Shown here: positions 9,721 through 18,409 of the stretch, one piece after another
Position numbering within the stretch: position 1 is the stretch's first letter
How the letters are laid out: each line of letters opens with the position of its first letter
Assembly (NCBI RefSeq): GCF_000152845.1
Contig: NZ_CH902584.1
Span: 856,375 to 920,374, forward strand
Direction: 5' to 3'
From: Roseovarius sp. 217
GTDB lineage: Bacteria; Pseudomonadota; Alphaproteobacteria; Rhodobacterales; Rhodobacteraceae
Length of the DNA stretch: 64,000 nucleotides
Program-made: the position numbers and the translations under genes
The notes under the pieces: generated by a model
Databases searched by the model: none
What the model was told of the DNA's origin: nothing
What the model saw: only the letters and a program-made list of their open reading frames with translations

Positions 9721-10581
9721 GTGGACAACGAGAGGTCCGAACTTCGCTGGGGAGTCGAGCAGCGTCTCGAGTTCATAGAGTTCCGCCTGTTCTGGGAGGG
9801 ACATGTGAACCGCAGCGACCTGATGGACCAGTTCGGGGTCTCGGTGAACCAGGCGTCCACCGACCTGAACCGCTACATCGGCTTCGCGCCGGACAACATG
9901 GTCTACGACAAGAGCGCGCGGACCTACGTCCGTGGCCCCGAGTTCAAGCCCCGTTTTCTCGAACCTGACGCAAGCCGCTACCTCGCCCAGCTTCGGTCGG
10001 TGGCAGACGGGATCCTCGACCGCGAGGACTCCTGGATCGCCGATCTCCCACCCTACGCCTCAGCCCCGACCCCGGTGCGCGGCGTCAATCCGGTGACGCT
10101 CCGCTCCGTGGTCGGCGCCATACGCCGGTCCGAGGCGATCGAGGTGAAGTACCAGTCCCTGTCCAGTCCGGAGCCGCGCTGGCGCTGGATCGCTCCGCAC
10201 GCCATCGGGTTCGACGGGTTCCGCTGGCACACACGGGCGTTCTGCCTGACCGACGAAGCCTTCAAGGACTTCCTGCTCTCGCGAATGCTCGAGATTCGAG
10301 AGTGTCGGGAAAGCGATGTGTCCGCGATTGACGACCGCGACTGGAATACTGAAGCCACTCTGGAAATCGGGCCCCACCCCGCCCTTTCCGAAACCCAGGC
10401 CAAGGTCATCGCGCTCGACTACGGGATGCGTGGCGGCAAGGCGAAGATCAAGGTCCGGCGCGCGCTGCTGTACTACGCGCTCAGGCGTCTCGGGCTTGAT
10501 ACTGATCCCGGCGCGAGGAAGCCGCAGGACCAGCAGATCGTGCTTCTCAACAGGGAGGTCATTCATGAAGATCATGGATAG
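9721..10581 (+). CDS. WYL-domain transcriptional regulator (BrxR/CapW-like)
   Basis: This 286-residue protein has an N-terminal winged helix (about residues 10-60; FGVSVNQASTDLNRYIG looks like the recognition region), then a WYL domain with IEVKYQSLSSPEPRWRWIAP and FDGFRWHTRAFC, and a C-terminal segment ending in ALLYYALRRLG. Size and order match regulators that sit first in BREX, CBASS and other defence operons and repress them until infection. GTG start with GGAGG ribosome site. It overlaps the next gene by 17 nt, so it is translated with the operon. The ligand sensed by WYL is unknown; nucleic-acid fragments are a family-level guess. Confidence 0.85.
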   Translation: MDNERSELRWGVEQRLEFIEFRLFWEGHVNRSDLMDQFGVSVNQASTDLNRYIGFAPDNMVYDKSARTYVRGPEFKPRFLEPDASRYLAQLRSVADGILDREDSWIADLPPYASAPTPVRGVNPVTLRSVVGAIRRSEAIEVKYQSLSSPEPRWRWIAPHAIGFDGFRWHTRAFCLTDEAFKDFLLSRMLEIRECRESDVSAIDDRDWNTEATLEIGPHPALSETQAKVIALDYGMRGGKAKIKVRRALLYYALRRLGLDTDPGARKPQDQQIVLLNREVIHEDHG

Positions 10582-13057
10582 ACTGTCCCGCATCCTCGGC
10601 AGTCGCGACCAAACGACGAGCGAACCGGAAAGCCATTTTCTTGGGCCTTTCGAGATCCGGCTGATCGCCGAAGGGAAGCTCGAGAGGCTTGCCGAATTTG
10701 CGGCATCTTCTCGCCTCCACACCGCCGACCCGAAAGGAGATACACCACTCCACCTTGCCGCGCGCATGGGCAATCTGGCCGTCTGCGATCTCTTCATTCG
10801 GTCAGGTGCCGACCCCGGTGCACTGAACCACGACCGACAGACACCTGCGGATGTGGCATTTGCCGAAGGTCACGGTCTCGCCGCGCAGCTTCTGTCTTCG
10901 CTTGTTGCGGGGTCGCCGGAGACGGAAACGGAGACGGTCGGCGAGCGCGAGGTTTCACTTGTGGTCGAGGATGTCGTCATCGGGCCCGATGGAGTTCCGG
11001 AGCATCGTGTCGCCGTTTCTCAGGAGACAGAGCCAACCGATAGGACCGACGACCTGGATGACCTGCTGACTTTCGAAGCTGAGGCAGAGCCAGAGGAATT
11101 CTTCGATCAGTACGCGGGCGATACGGCATCGGGGACATTCGTAGCGCTCATCAGTTCGTCACCAGTGGTTTCGGATAACGTGGACGTGGATTGGGATCTC
11201 GACCTTTCAGCTGCGCCGATTGCTGGAGAAGGCATCGGCTCCAGCGCCGCGGTGACGGCCGATCATGGTGCAGAGAACGACTTCCTGAAAGTCCGGAACC
11301 GCGGCCGGCAATCGGTCAAACGCGCTGTCGTCCAGACCGGCACGCGGATCTCGATCGACCCGGAGCTCTGCTTCACCTGGGCAGAAGAGATTCTGGCAAA
11401 GGGTCGGTGCTCCCTCGACGATATCGACCGCCTGGTCGCCCATTGCGAAGGGAATGGTGATCTCGAGGAACTGCGCAGCAATCTCCAGCGCAACATGGAA
11501 GCAGCTGGCTTCGATCTCGCTAAGGCGACGGAGCATGATGCCGACATCTGGGACGCCGTCTCAGACACATCGTCCGATGACCTTGCTGACGCGATAGAGG
11601 CAGCCCTTACGCGTCGGACGCGGCTTCCCGGCACACAGCGCTTCGTCATGGACAAATCAGAAGAGCTGCAGTTGCTGGAGCCCATGATGCGGGCCAAGCA
11701 GGAACTCCAGCTGGGCATCCTGGCCTCCGAGACCGCCGTCGAAACGATCCTCGACGTCATGAACCGCCTCCGCGACGGTTCGCGAGACCCCGGCTCGGTC
11801 TCCCTGCGAACCATTATTCCCTCGCGACCGGGCCATGCGGAGACGTCCGAAGTAATGGCCGCCGCGGACGCCCTGAGGTCGTGGAACACTACTGGCCGGG
11901 TAATGGACGGCAAACGACGAAGAGAGGCTCTTGCTGCGCTCGAGGCATTGGAACTCTCTCTCGCTTTCCACAAGGAGTTGGTCCGCAGACTTGAGCAGTT
12001 CCCAGCGTGCCAAGCAGAGGCCAGTCAGCTTGAAGCCGAAATCCTGATCTCCGAATCCGCTACAGAACACCTAATCCGCGAGCACCTGCCTTACGTGCGG
12101 CGGTTTGCCTCGCGGAACGTGGAGGAAGGAGAGGAACCAGAGGACGTCTTCCAAGTGGCGTTCATGGGTCTGCAGCGTTCCACAAGGCGATTTGATCCCG
12201 AACGTGGTTATCGCTTCCTCATCTACGCGACATACTGGATGCGACAGGCCATCATGCGATGGCGCGCTGATGAAGGCGCAGCGATCCGAATCCCCGTGCA
12301 CCGGAACGAGAAGGTCACCAAGCTTGATCGCGCCCTCGACAGGCTGGACGTTCGGGTCGGCGGTGCCGTTTCCGACCTTGATCTTGCCGAGGAGCTGGAA
12401 TGGGCAATCGACGAGGTCAGACAGTTTCGCTGCATCCCGCGTAAAGCCGAATATCCCGCAAGCCTCGACGACTGGGACAACCTGCTGCCCGAGCCTTCAG
12501 AAGTGGATGTCTTGGACCAAGCAGAAACCGAAAGGATCGTGACAGAAGCACTGGCCGATCTGCCGGAACGTCAGGCTGATGTGATCCGGATGCGTTTTGG
12601 TATAGGGCATGATTCTGAAATGACCCTCGAGGAAATCGGTCAAATCTACGGCGTGACACGCGAGCGCATTCGTCAGATCGAAGCGAAGGGCCTCGACCTA
12701 CTTTCCCATCCGGGCCGTAAGCGTCGGCTCCAAGAATTACTGGGCTACAACAGCAGTCGCGGACCGACAGTCTCCGCCGATCGGCGCCAAGAATTACCGG
12801 GCTACGACAACGGTCGCGGACAGAAAGTCTCCTCTGTGCAGCACACAGAAGAAGATGGCCCATCCGAAATAGATAACAACGAGAGGCGACTCATGTCTTG
12901 GACGAGATACCGCGTAGCTCGTCTTGAGGAACTTTGGGCGGCTGGCATGAGCGCAAGTGAAATTGCTGAGAATCTGGGGGGAACCAGCCGGAATGCTGTA
13001 ATTGGCAAGTTGAACCGCCTCGGTTTGGCAGACTCCGGCAGGGGGCAATGCCAATGA
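10565..13057 (+). CDS. Ankyrin / sigma-70 / GcrA-like fusion protein
   Basis: This 830-residue protein has an unusual architecture. Residues about 57-114 are ankyrin repeats (GDTPLHLAARMGNLAVCDLF and RQTPADVAFAEGHG). A long acidic linker follows. Residues about 502-562 match sigma-70 region 2 (EDVFQVAFMGLQRSTRRFDP, then YRFLIYATYWMRQAI) and about 660-720 region 4 (LPERQADVIRMRFGIG, TLEEIGQIYGVTRERIRQIE). Two 19-residue repeats lie after region 4. The last 54 residues match the N-terminal DNA-binding domain of GcrA (LWAAGMSASEIAENLGG, RNAVIGKLNRLGL). The ATG at 10565 follows GGGAGG. ATG 12893, 6 nt after GAGAGG, could also yield a separate GcrA-like peptide. It overlaps the MORC gene by up to 10 nt. 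Confidence 0.85.
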   Translation: MKIMDRLSRILGSRDQTTSEPESHFLGPFEIRLIAEGKLERLAEFAASSRLHTADPKGDTPLHLAARMGNLAVCDLFIRSGADPGALNHDRQTPADVAFAEGHGLAAQLLSSLVAGSPETETETVGEREVSLVVEDVVIGPDGVPEHRVAVSQETEPTDRTDDLDDLLTFEAEAEPEEFFDQYAGDTASGTFVALISSSPVVSDNVDVDWDLDLSAAPIAGEGIGSSAAVTADHGAENDFLKVRNRGRQSVKRAVVQTGTRISIDPELCFTWAEEILAKGRCSLDDIDRLVAHCEGNGDLEELRSNLQRNMEAAGFDLAKATEHDADIWDAVSDTSSDDLADAIEAALTRRTRLPGTQRFVMDKSEELQLLEPMMRAKQELQLGILASETAVETILDVMNRLRDGSRDPGSVSLRTIIPSRPGHAETSEVMAAADALRSWNTTGRVMDGKRRREALAALEALELSLAFHKELVRRLEQFPACQAEASQLEAEILISESATEHLIREHLPYVRRFASRNVEEGEEPEDVFQVAFMGLQRSTRRFDPERGYRFLIYATYWMRQAIMRWRADEGAAIRIPVHRNEKVTKLDRALDRLDVRVGGAVSDLDLAEELEWAIDEVRQFRCIPRKAEYPASLDDWDNLLPEPSEVDVLDQAETERIVTEALADLPERQADVIRMRFGIGHDSEMTLEEIGQIYGVTRERIRQIEAKGLDLLSHPGRKRRLQELLGYNSSRGPTVSADRRQELPGYDNGRGQKVSSVQHTEEDGPSEIDNNERRLMSWTRYRVARLEELWAAGMSASEIAENLGGTSRNAVIGKLNRLGLADSGRGQCQ

Positions 13058-14556
13058 CTGTGCGAAATGCTCCCCCGTATGCCGGTTCGATGCTCGAGTC
13101 ACTTCGCGGGCTCGGCTATGCGCTTCCTACTGCACTGGCCGATCTGGTCGACAATTCCATTACGGCGAATTCAACCGCGATCGCAATCCATCTCGAATGG
13201 GCCGGTCCAGAAAGCTGGGTAAAAATCGTCGATGACGGTGAAGGCATGGACGACGAGGCTCTGGAGGCTGGCATGCGCCTTGGCGCTCGCGATCCGAGGG
13301 CTGAACGCGCCGCCAACGACCTCGGGCGCTTCGGGCTGGGCCTGAAGACGGCCAGCTTCTCTCAGGCTCGTCGCCTCACCGTCGCCAGTCGGAAGGAAGG
13401 TGGACCGGTCGTCTGCCTGCGCTGGGACCTCGATCTCATCGGTCAGGAGCACGGTGCCGAATGGCCGCTTTTTGAGGGACCCGCGCCGGGATCGGAGCAT
13501 CTGCTCGCACCGCTTGACCAGATGGCGCACGGCACAATTGTTCTCTGGGAGAAGCTGGACCGTATCGTGACAGATGGCTTCGCGGCCACGGACATGATCG
13601 AGCTCGCGGATCGCGTTGAAGCCCATCTAACGATGACCTTTCATCGACTCCTCGAAGGCCAACTCCCCATGCTGCGCCTCGCGCTCAATGGCAGAGGATT
13701 AAAGCCTTGGGACCCATACCTCATCGGTCATCCCGGTAAGGCACTTGAAAGCGCCGAGTATCGGATCCTCCACACCACCGGAGTGACTGTGCAATGCCAC
13801 GTCCTTCCGCATCGCGACATGCTCAAGCCTGCCGAACAGGAAACCGCAGCGGGGCCGGGAGGATGGACGCAGCAGGAGGGATTCTACGTTTACAGAAACA
13901 GGCGTCTTCTTCTCGCTGGGGGCTGGCTTGGCCTCGGCGATGGCGGCAAGCCGTGGCTGCGGGATGAAGCTCACAGACTCGCTCGCATCCGGCTCGACAT
14001 ACCGAACAGCGCGGATGCAGATTGGAAGATCAATGTCCTTAAATCGACGGCCAGCCCCCCAGTGCGCCTGCGATCCCAGCTCCACCGTCTCGCATCAGAA
14101 ACACGCGACACGGCACGGCGGGTCTTCGCTCACCGGGGCCACGTGACCCCGGCCTCAGGCACGCGCTCGAACGCAGTTGCCGAAGCATGGCAAGTGCGGC
14201 GTTCGGCACAAGGGACGTCTTACCGGATCGCTCGTGACCATGATCTTGTTGCCTCGATCCTCGATCGCGCCGGTCCACTCAGGCCCGACATTCTCGCTCT
14301 TCTGAGGCTGATCGAGGAGACAGTACCCGTGCAGCGCATCTGGCTGGATACGGCGGAAGACAAGGAGACGCCGAGAACTGGTTTCGCCGGAGCGGCCGAC
14401 AACGAAGTGATGGAGACCCTGTCCTCCATGTTTGAAGCACTGGTGAAGTTCCGCGGGCTCAGCCCAACAGACGCGCGCGAGCGGCTTGGTCGTACGTCCC
14501 CATTCGACCGGCACCTCGACTTGGTTGCAGCCCTTGAAGCGAAAGACACCCAATGA
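13048..14556 (+). CDS. MORC/MutL-type GHKL ATPase
   Basis: This 502-residue protein shows the GHKL (Bergerat) ATP-binding motifs: N box ALADLVDNSITA (residues about 30-41), G1 DDGEGM and G2 GRFGLGLKTASF. The remainder resembles the prokaryotic MORC group, which links to restriction-like operons with Z1 and AIPR proteins. Such ATPases dimerise on ATP binding and may clamp DNA. Two starts are possible, ATG 13048 or ATG 13054; the latter has better spacing from GGGGG. It overlaps the Z1 gene by 4 nt (ATGA). The role in defence is inferred from family and context. Confidence 0.85.
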   Translation: MPMTVRNAPPYAGSMLESLRGLGYALPTALADLVDNSITANSTAIAIHLEWAGPESWVKIVDDGEGMDDEALEAGMRLGARDPRAERAANDLGRFGLGLKTASFSQARRLTVASRKEGGPVVCLRWDLDLIGQEHGAEWPLFEGPAPGSEHLLAPLDQMAHGTIVLWEKLDRIVTDGFAATDMIELADRVEAHLTMTFHRLLEGQLPMLRLALNGRGLKPWDPYLIGHPGKALESAEYRILHTTGVTVQCHVLPHRDMLKPAEQETAAGPGGWTQQEGFYVYRNRRLLLAGGWLGLGDGGKPWLRDEAHRLARIRLDIPNSADADWKINVLKSTASPPVRLRSQLHRLASETRDTARRVFAHRGHVTPASGTRSNAVAEAWQVRRSAQGTSYRIARDHDLVASILDRAGPLRPDILALLRLIEETVPVQRIWLDTAEDKETPRTGFAGAADNEVMETLSSMFEALVKFRGLSPTDARERLGRTSPFDRHLDLVAALEAKDTQ

Positions 14557-17420
14557 CGATTTCAAACCAGAAGGCCTTCGATTCAATCCTTTCCATGGCC
14601 CAGAACATGCTCCGCCTCGCCGCGGAGCGCGCGCAGAGCTCTGTCACGCCGGAAATGATCGAGAAGGAGCTGACGAAGCTTTCGATCATGATGGAGGACG
14701 ATTTCGCCCTTGTTGATCGGGACGCGCTCGTTGACGAACTGATCCGCCGTTCAAGCCGCACGGTGGGCGAGAACGCCACACTGTCGAGCGGCGAGGACCA
14801 TATCGCTTGGCTTGATGCGGAAAGGAAGAAGGGCTGGACCTATTGGCAGCGCTACTCAGAGTATATGGAAGCGCGCATCCCTTGGACGGCCCTCGACGCC
14901 CTCGACGTCGCCACTGACGAAGTCCTTTCACAGCTCGAGGACCCGACCCGGGAAGGCGCTTGGGATCGTCGCGGACTGGTCGTGGGCCACGTTCAGTCGG
15001 GGAAGACAGGCAATTATACCGGACTGATCTGCAAGGCCGCCGATGCCGGTTACAAGATCATCATCGTACTTGCAGGCTTGCACAATAATTTGCGATCGCA
15101 GACGCAAATTCGCTTGGAAGAAGGCTTCTTGGGGTACGGTCTGAGCAACAGTTCTGATGAGCTTGAACTTGTTGGTGTCGGTAGCATCGACGCGGATCCG
15201 TCAGTTAGGCCTCATACAGCGACTAACAGACGGAACAATGGTGATTTCACGACGGCAATTGCTTCAAAACTTAATGTAAGTCCCGAACATCGGCCTTGGC
15301 TATTCGTTGTCAAAAAGAACAAGACAGTGCTGGAGCGCTTGTTGCATTGGATACGGAACCGCGCCATAAATCACGTCGATCCTGCAACTGGGCGCAAGTT
15401 AGTCACCAACTTGCCTCTTCTCGTTATTGACGACGAATCGGACAACGGATCAGTCGACACTGGTGAGGATATTGTGGACGAGTTCGGTAATCCGGATCTT
15501 GAACATGAACCCAAGACAATCAACAGGTTGATCCGCTCGATCCTTCATCATTTCTCGCGGAAGGCCTATGTAGGCTACACGGCGACGCCCTTCGCGAACA
15601 TCTTCATTCATGACCGCGGCACGACACAGGAATACGGACCGGATCTTTTCCCGGCAGCCTTCATCACCAGCCTTGCGGCGCCATCGAATTATGTCGGACC
15701 GGGTCGTGTCTTCGGATCGGCTTCCAGCACGCCGGAAGACCTGCCTCTGGTGCGCTCGCTTTCGGACGATGAGTTCCAGCCGTGGATGCCGCCACGACAC
15801 AAAAACGGCTACCGGCCGGGATGGCAGGGAGAGGACCGTGTCCCAGACTCGCTCGCAGAAGCGATCCGCTCCTTTGTCTATGCCTGTGCGGTGCGGAAGC
15901 TGCGCGGACAGGGCAGCAAGCATTCTTCGATGCTCATCCATGTTACCCGCTTCACCTCGGTACAGAACGCTGTCGTCAACCAAGTCGCAGATTACGTGCG
16001 GGATCTGAAGGGCCGCTACACCCGCGGCATCGAGCTTGAGGACCTCGAGGCGTCCATGCGCAAGGAATATGAAAAGACCTTCCTGCCAGGCATGCAGGGA
16101 ATCCGCTATGCTCTCGTCGAGGGCGAAACGCTGGAGGACTTCGCTTGGGCGGACATTCGTGCCGTCCTCCCCGACGTCCTGTCCGACATTCGCGTGCGCG
16201 AGATCAACGGCACGGCGAAGGATGCACTCGATTATGCCGAGAACGATGGCACTGGCCTGAAGGTGATTGCCATCGGCGGCGACAAGTTGGCGCGTGGTCT
16301 GACGCTCGAAGGTCTCTGCACAAGCTACTTCCTTCGGACCGCGCGCATGTACGACACGCTCATGCAGATGGGGCGCTGGTTCGGCTACCGCGACGGCTAC
16401 CTCGATGTCTGCCGCCTCTACACGTCGCAGGAAATGGTGGAGTGGTTCGGCCATATCGCCGATGCCGCCGAAGAGTTGCGTCAGGAGTTCGACAACATGG
16501 TCGCGGCCGGCGCCACGCCAAAACAGTTCGGTCTGCGGGTGAAATCGCATTCGGTGCTGACGGTGACCTCTCGGGCCAAGATGAGAAACGCTCGAGCGAT
16601 GCAGCTGACCTATTCGGGCGACCTTCTGCAGACGATCGTGTTCCCCAACCGCAAGGACGACATCACGGCGAACTTCGAGGCCACGGATCGGTTCATCAAC
16701 GCACTCGGTCCATCGACGGATCTGAATGATCAGCATTTCGTTCCACAAGGCCAGAAGTGGAACGGTCACCTTTGGCGAGATGTGCCAGCCCTGAGCGTCA
16801 TCTCGTTCCTGCGGGATTACAGAACCCACCCTGCTAGTTTTCGGATAATGAGTCCGCTGATCGCGGACTTCATCGAGGAGATGAACAAGGATCGTGAGCT
16901 GACGAACTGGACGGTCGCACTGATCGGGAAGGACAGTGGCCAGGACGACAAGCACCGCACGGTAGGCGGTTGTTCGGTCAACATGCTCCAGCGCAAGCGC
17001 ACGACCGAACATGCGGATCGATACTCGATCAAGACCCTGATCTCGCCTCGCGATCAAGCCATCGATCTGACCGAAGCGGAATGGAAGGCAGCGCGTGATC
17101 TCAGCCAAAAGACCTGGCGCAACGACACGGATCGAAACGAAGGCAAGGAGCCGCCTTCCGAACCAAGAGGTCCACAAATCCGTCACATTCTGGGAGAAGG
17201 CGTTACCGACGTGCATATTCCGGCTCGCCGGGAACGTGGTCTCTTGATGCTTTATTTGCTCGATCCAGCGGAAGCCAAGGTCGACGAGATAAAAGATGCT
17301 GATCCCGTCGTCGCTTGGGCCATCAGTTTTCCGTCGAGTACTTCCGAGAGAAGGGTCTCCAACTCAAGGTACATCGCTAACAGCGTGCTTTGGGGAGGCC
17401 TCAATGAGTGGGTGGACTGA
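14553..17420 (+). CDS. Z1-domain SF2-like helicase/ATPase
   Basis: This 955-residue protein carries Z1-family motifs: Walker A GHVQSGKTGN (residues about 146-155), Walker B VIDDESDNGS, motif III-like YVGYTATPFANIF, and the C-terminal helicase motifs IGGDKLARGLTLEGL and QMGRWFGYRDGY. Z1 proteins are recurrent members of restriction-like defence operons and are thought to act as DNA translocases, possibly feeding a nuclease. The gene overlaps both neighbours (4 nt with MORC, 17 nt with the DUF4420 gene), showing one operon. The full length and intact motifs suggest an active enzyme. Confidence 0.9.
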   Translation: MTISNQKAFDSILSMAQNMLRLAAERAQSSVTPEMIEKELTKLSIMMEDDFALVDRDALVDELIRRSSRTVGENATLSSGEDHIAWLDAERKKGWTYWQRYSEYMEARIPWTALDALDVATDEVLSQLEDPTREGAWDRRGLVVGHVQSGKTGNYTGLICKAADAGYKIIIVLAGLHNNLRSQTQIRLEEGFLGYGLSNSSDELELVGVGSIDADPSVRPHTATNRRNNGDFTTAIASKLNVSPEHRPWLFVVKKNKTVLERLLHWIRNRAINHVDPATGRKLVTNLPLLVIDDESDNGSVDTGEDIVDEFGNPDLEHEPKTINRLIRSILHHFSRKAYVGYTATPFANIFIHDRGTTQEYGPDLFPAAFITSLAAPSNYVGPGRVFGSASSTPEDLPLVRSLSDDEFQPWMPPRHKNGYRPGWQGEDRVPDSLAEAIRSFVYACAVRKLRGQGSKHSSMLIHVTRFTSVQNAVVNQVADYVRDLKGRYTRGIELEDLEASMRKEYEKTFLPGMQGIRYALVEGETLEDFAWADIRAVLPDVLSDIRVREINGTAKDALDYAENDGTGLKVIAIGGDKLARGLTLEGLCTSYFLRTARMYDTLMQMGRWFGYRDGYLDVCRLYTSQEMVEWFGHIADAAEELRQEFDNMVAAGATPKQFGLRVKSHSVLTVTSRAKMRNARAMQLTYSGDLLQTIVFPNRKDDITANFEATDRFINALGPSTDLNDQHFVPQGQKWNGHLWRDVPALSVISFLRDYRTHPASFRIMSPLIADFIEEMNKDRELTNWTVALIGKDSGQDDKHRTVGGCSVNMLQRKRTTEHADRYSIKTLISPRDQAIDLTEAEWKAARDLSQKTWRNDTDRNEGKEPPSEPRGPQIRHILGEGVTDVHIPARRERGLLMLYLLDPAEAKVDEIKDADPVVAWAISFPSSTSERRVSNSRYIANSVLWGGLNEWVD

Positions 17421-18408
17421 AGATGGGATTGCACGCGCCTGGCGAGCGCTCGCGCGCCAAGAAGCGGCGGAAGACTGGCGATTTGTCCACCTCACTGGGA
17501 TGGGCGCCGTCTCGGTTGAAGCAGGCTGTCACTTTCCGCTCGGTCGGGAAGCCATGATCGTCTCCTTTCCCGGATCGTGGCCGGTCAATCCGGCACGGCT
17601 GCCCGAAGGCAAGGGTTTCGACGTCTCCTGCATCGAGGGTCAAACCGTATTCGCAGGGAAGACGGCGATCGCTCTCGTAAGGCAGCCAGAGGGCTCACCC
17701 GACATCTTTGCCATAATGGTCGTGGATGTCTTGAGAACGCTGGAGACTGCAGCCAACAGCGTGAGCCGCGACGTTGTGGAGGCCTTCCTCGAACGGGTCA
17801 GAGAGTGGCAGGCTTTCATGGCCCGAACGCACCGTCCTCTTTCGTTCGATGCGCAGATCGGCCTGCTCGGCGAACTCTGGATGCTCAGGCTGCTCACGGA
17901 CACCTCCCTCGGAGCTGGTGCTCTCGACTGCTGGCAGGGGCCGTTGCGAGCTGCACAGGACTTCCACGTTCGGGGTGGCGCGATAGAGATGAAGAGCACG
18001 GTCCGGACCGGCAGCTTCCTCGCGCGGATCAACAGCATCGAACAGCTGGATGGTGACCGGGCGCCCAACTTCCTGTGCGCCTTTCGCTTCGAGGAGAATA
18101 CCGATGGGATCTCGCTCGTCGGTCTCGTGACTGAACTCCGAGAGAGGTTCAGACTGGCCGGAGTGCAACGCGGGTTCGAAGCACTGCTCATGGTGATGGG
18201 CTACCTCGACGAGCATGCAGCGCTCTACGGGCGCACACTAACATTGAAGGACGCAAGGGCGTTCCGCACGGAAGGTGACATGCCGCGTCTCACGCGCGCT
18301 GCGCTTCCAGCTGCCATCCGCTCAGCTGCCTATGTGCTCGACCTCGACGCACTCGAAGTTCCCTCGATCGGACCTTCGGAGTTGATTAACGAATTTGGAC
18401 TGGATTGA
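17404..18408 (+). CDS. DUF4420 (PD-(D/E)XK-like) nuclease
   Basis: This 334-residue protein has LLGELWMLRLL followed by FHVRGGAIEMKSTVRTG, which supplies the E and the E-x-K of a PD-(D/E)XK nuclease core, as in the DUF4420 family adjacent to Z1 proteins. The ATG at 17404 follows GGGGAGG and overlaps the end of the Z1 gene by 17 nt. Family knowledge suggests this is the DNA-cleaving partner of the Z1 ATPase; the substrate (modified, unmodified or structured DNA) cannot be read from sequence. Confidence 0.82.
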   Translation: MSGWTEDGIARAWRALARQEAAEDWRFVHLTGMGAVSVEAGCHFPLGREAMIVSFPGSWPVNPARLPEGKGFDVSCIEGQTVFAGKTAIALVRQPEGSPDIFAIMVVDVLRTLETAANSVSRDVVEAFLERVREWQAFMARTHRPLSFDAQIGLLGELWMLRLLTDTSLGAGALDCWQGPLRAAQDFHVRGGAIEMKSTVRTGSFLARINSIEQLDGDRAPNFLCAFRFEENTDGISLVGLVTELRERFRLAGVQRGFEALLMVMGYLDEHAALYGRTLTLKDARAFRTEGDMPRLTRAALPAAIRSAAYVLDLDALEVPSIGPSELINEFGLD

Positions 18409-18409
18409 C

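Noticed and set aside
15450..17216. 588-residue reading frame on the minus strand
   Set aside because: It is the shadow of the Z1 helicase gene, has no recognisable motif and no ribosome site.
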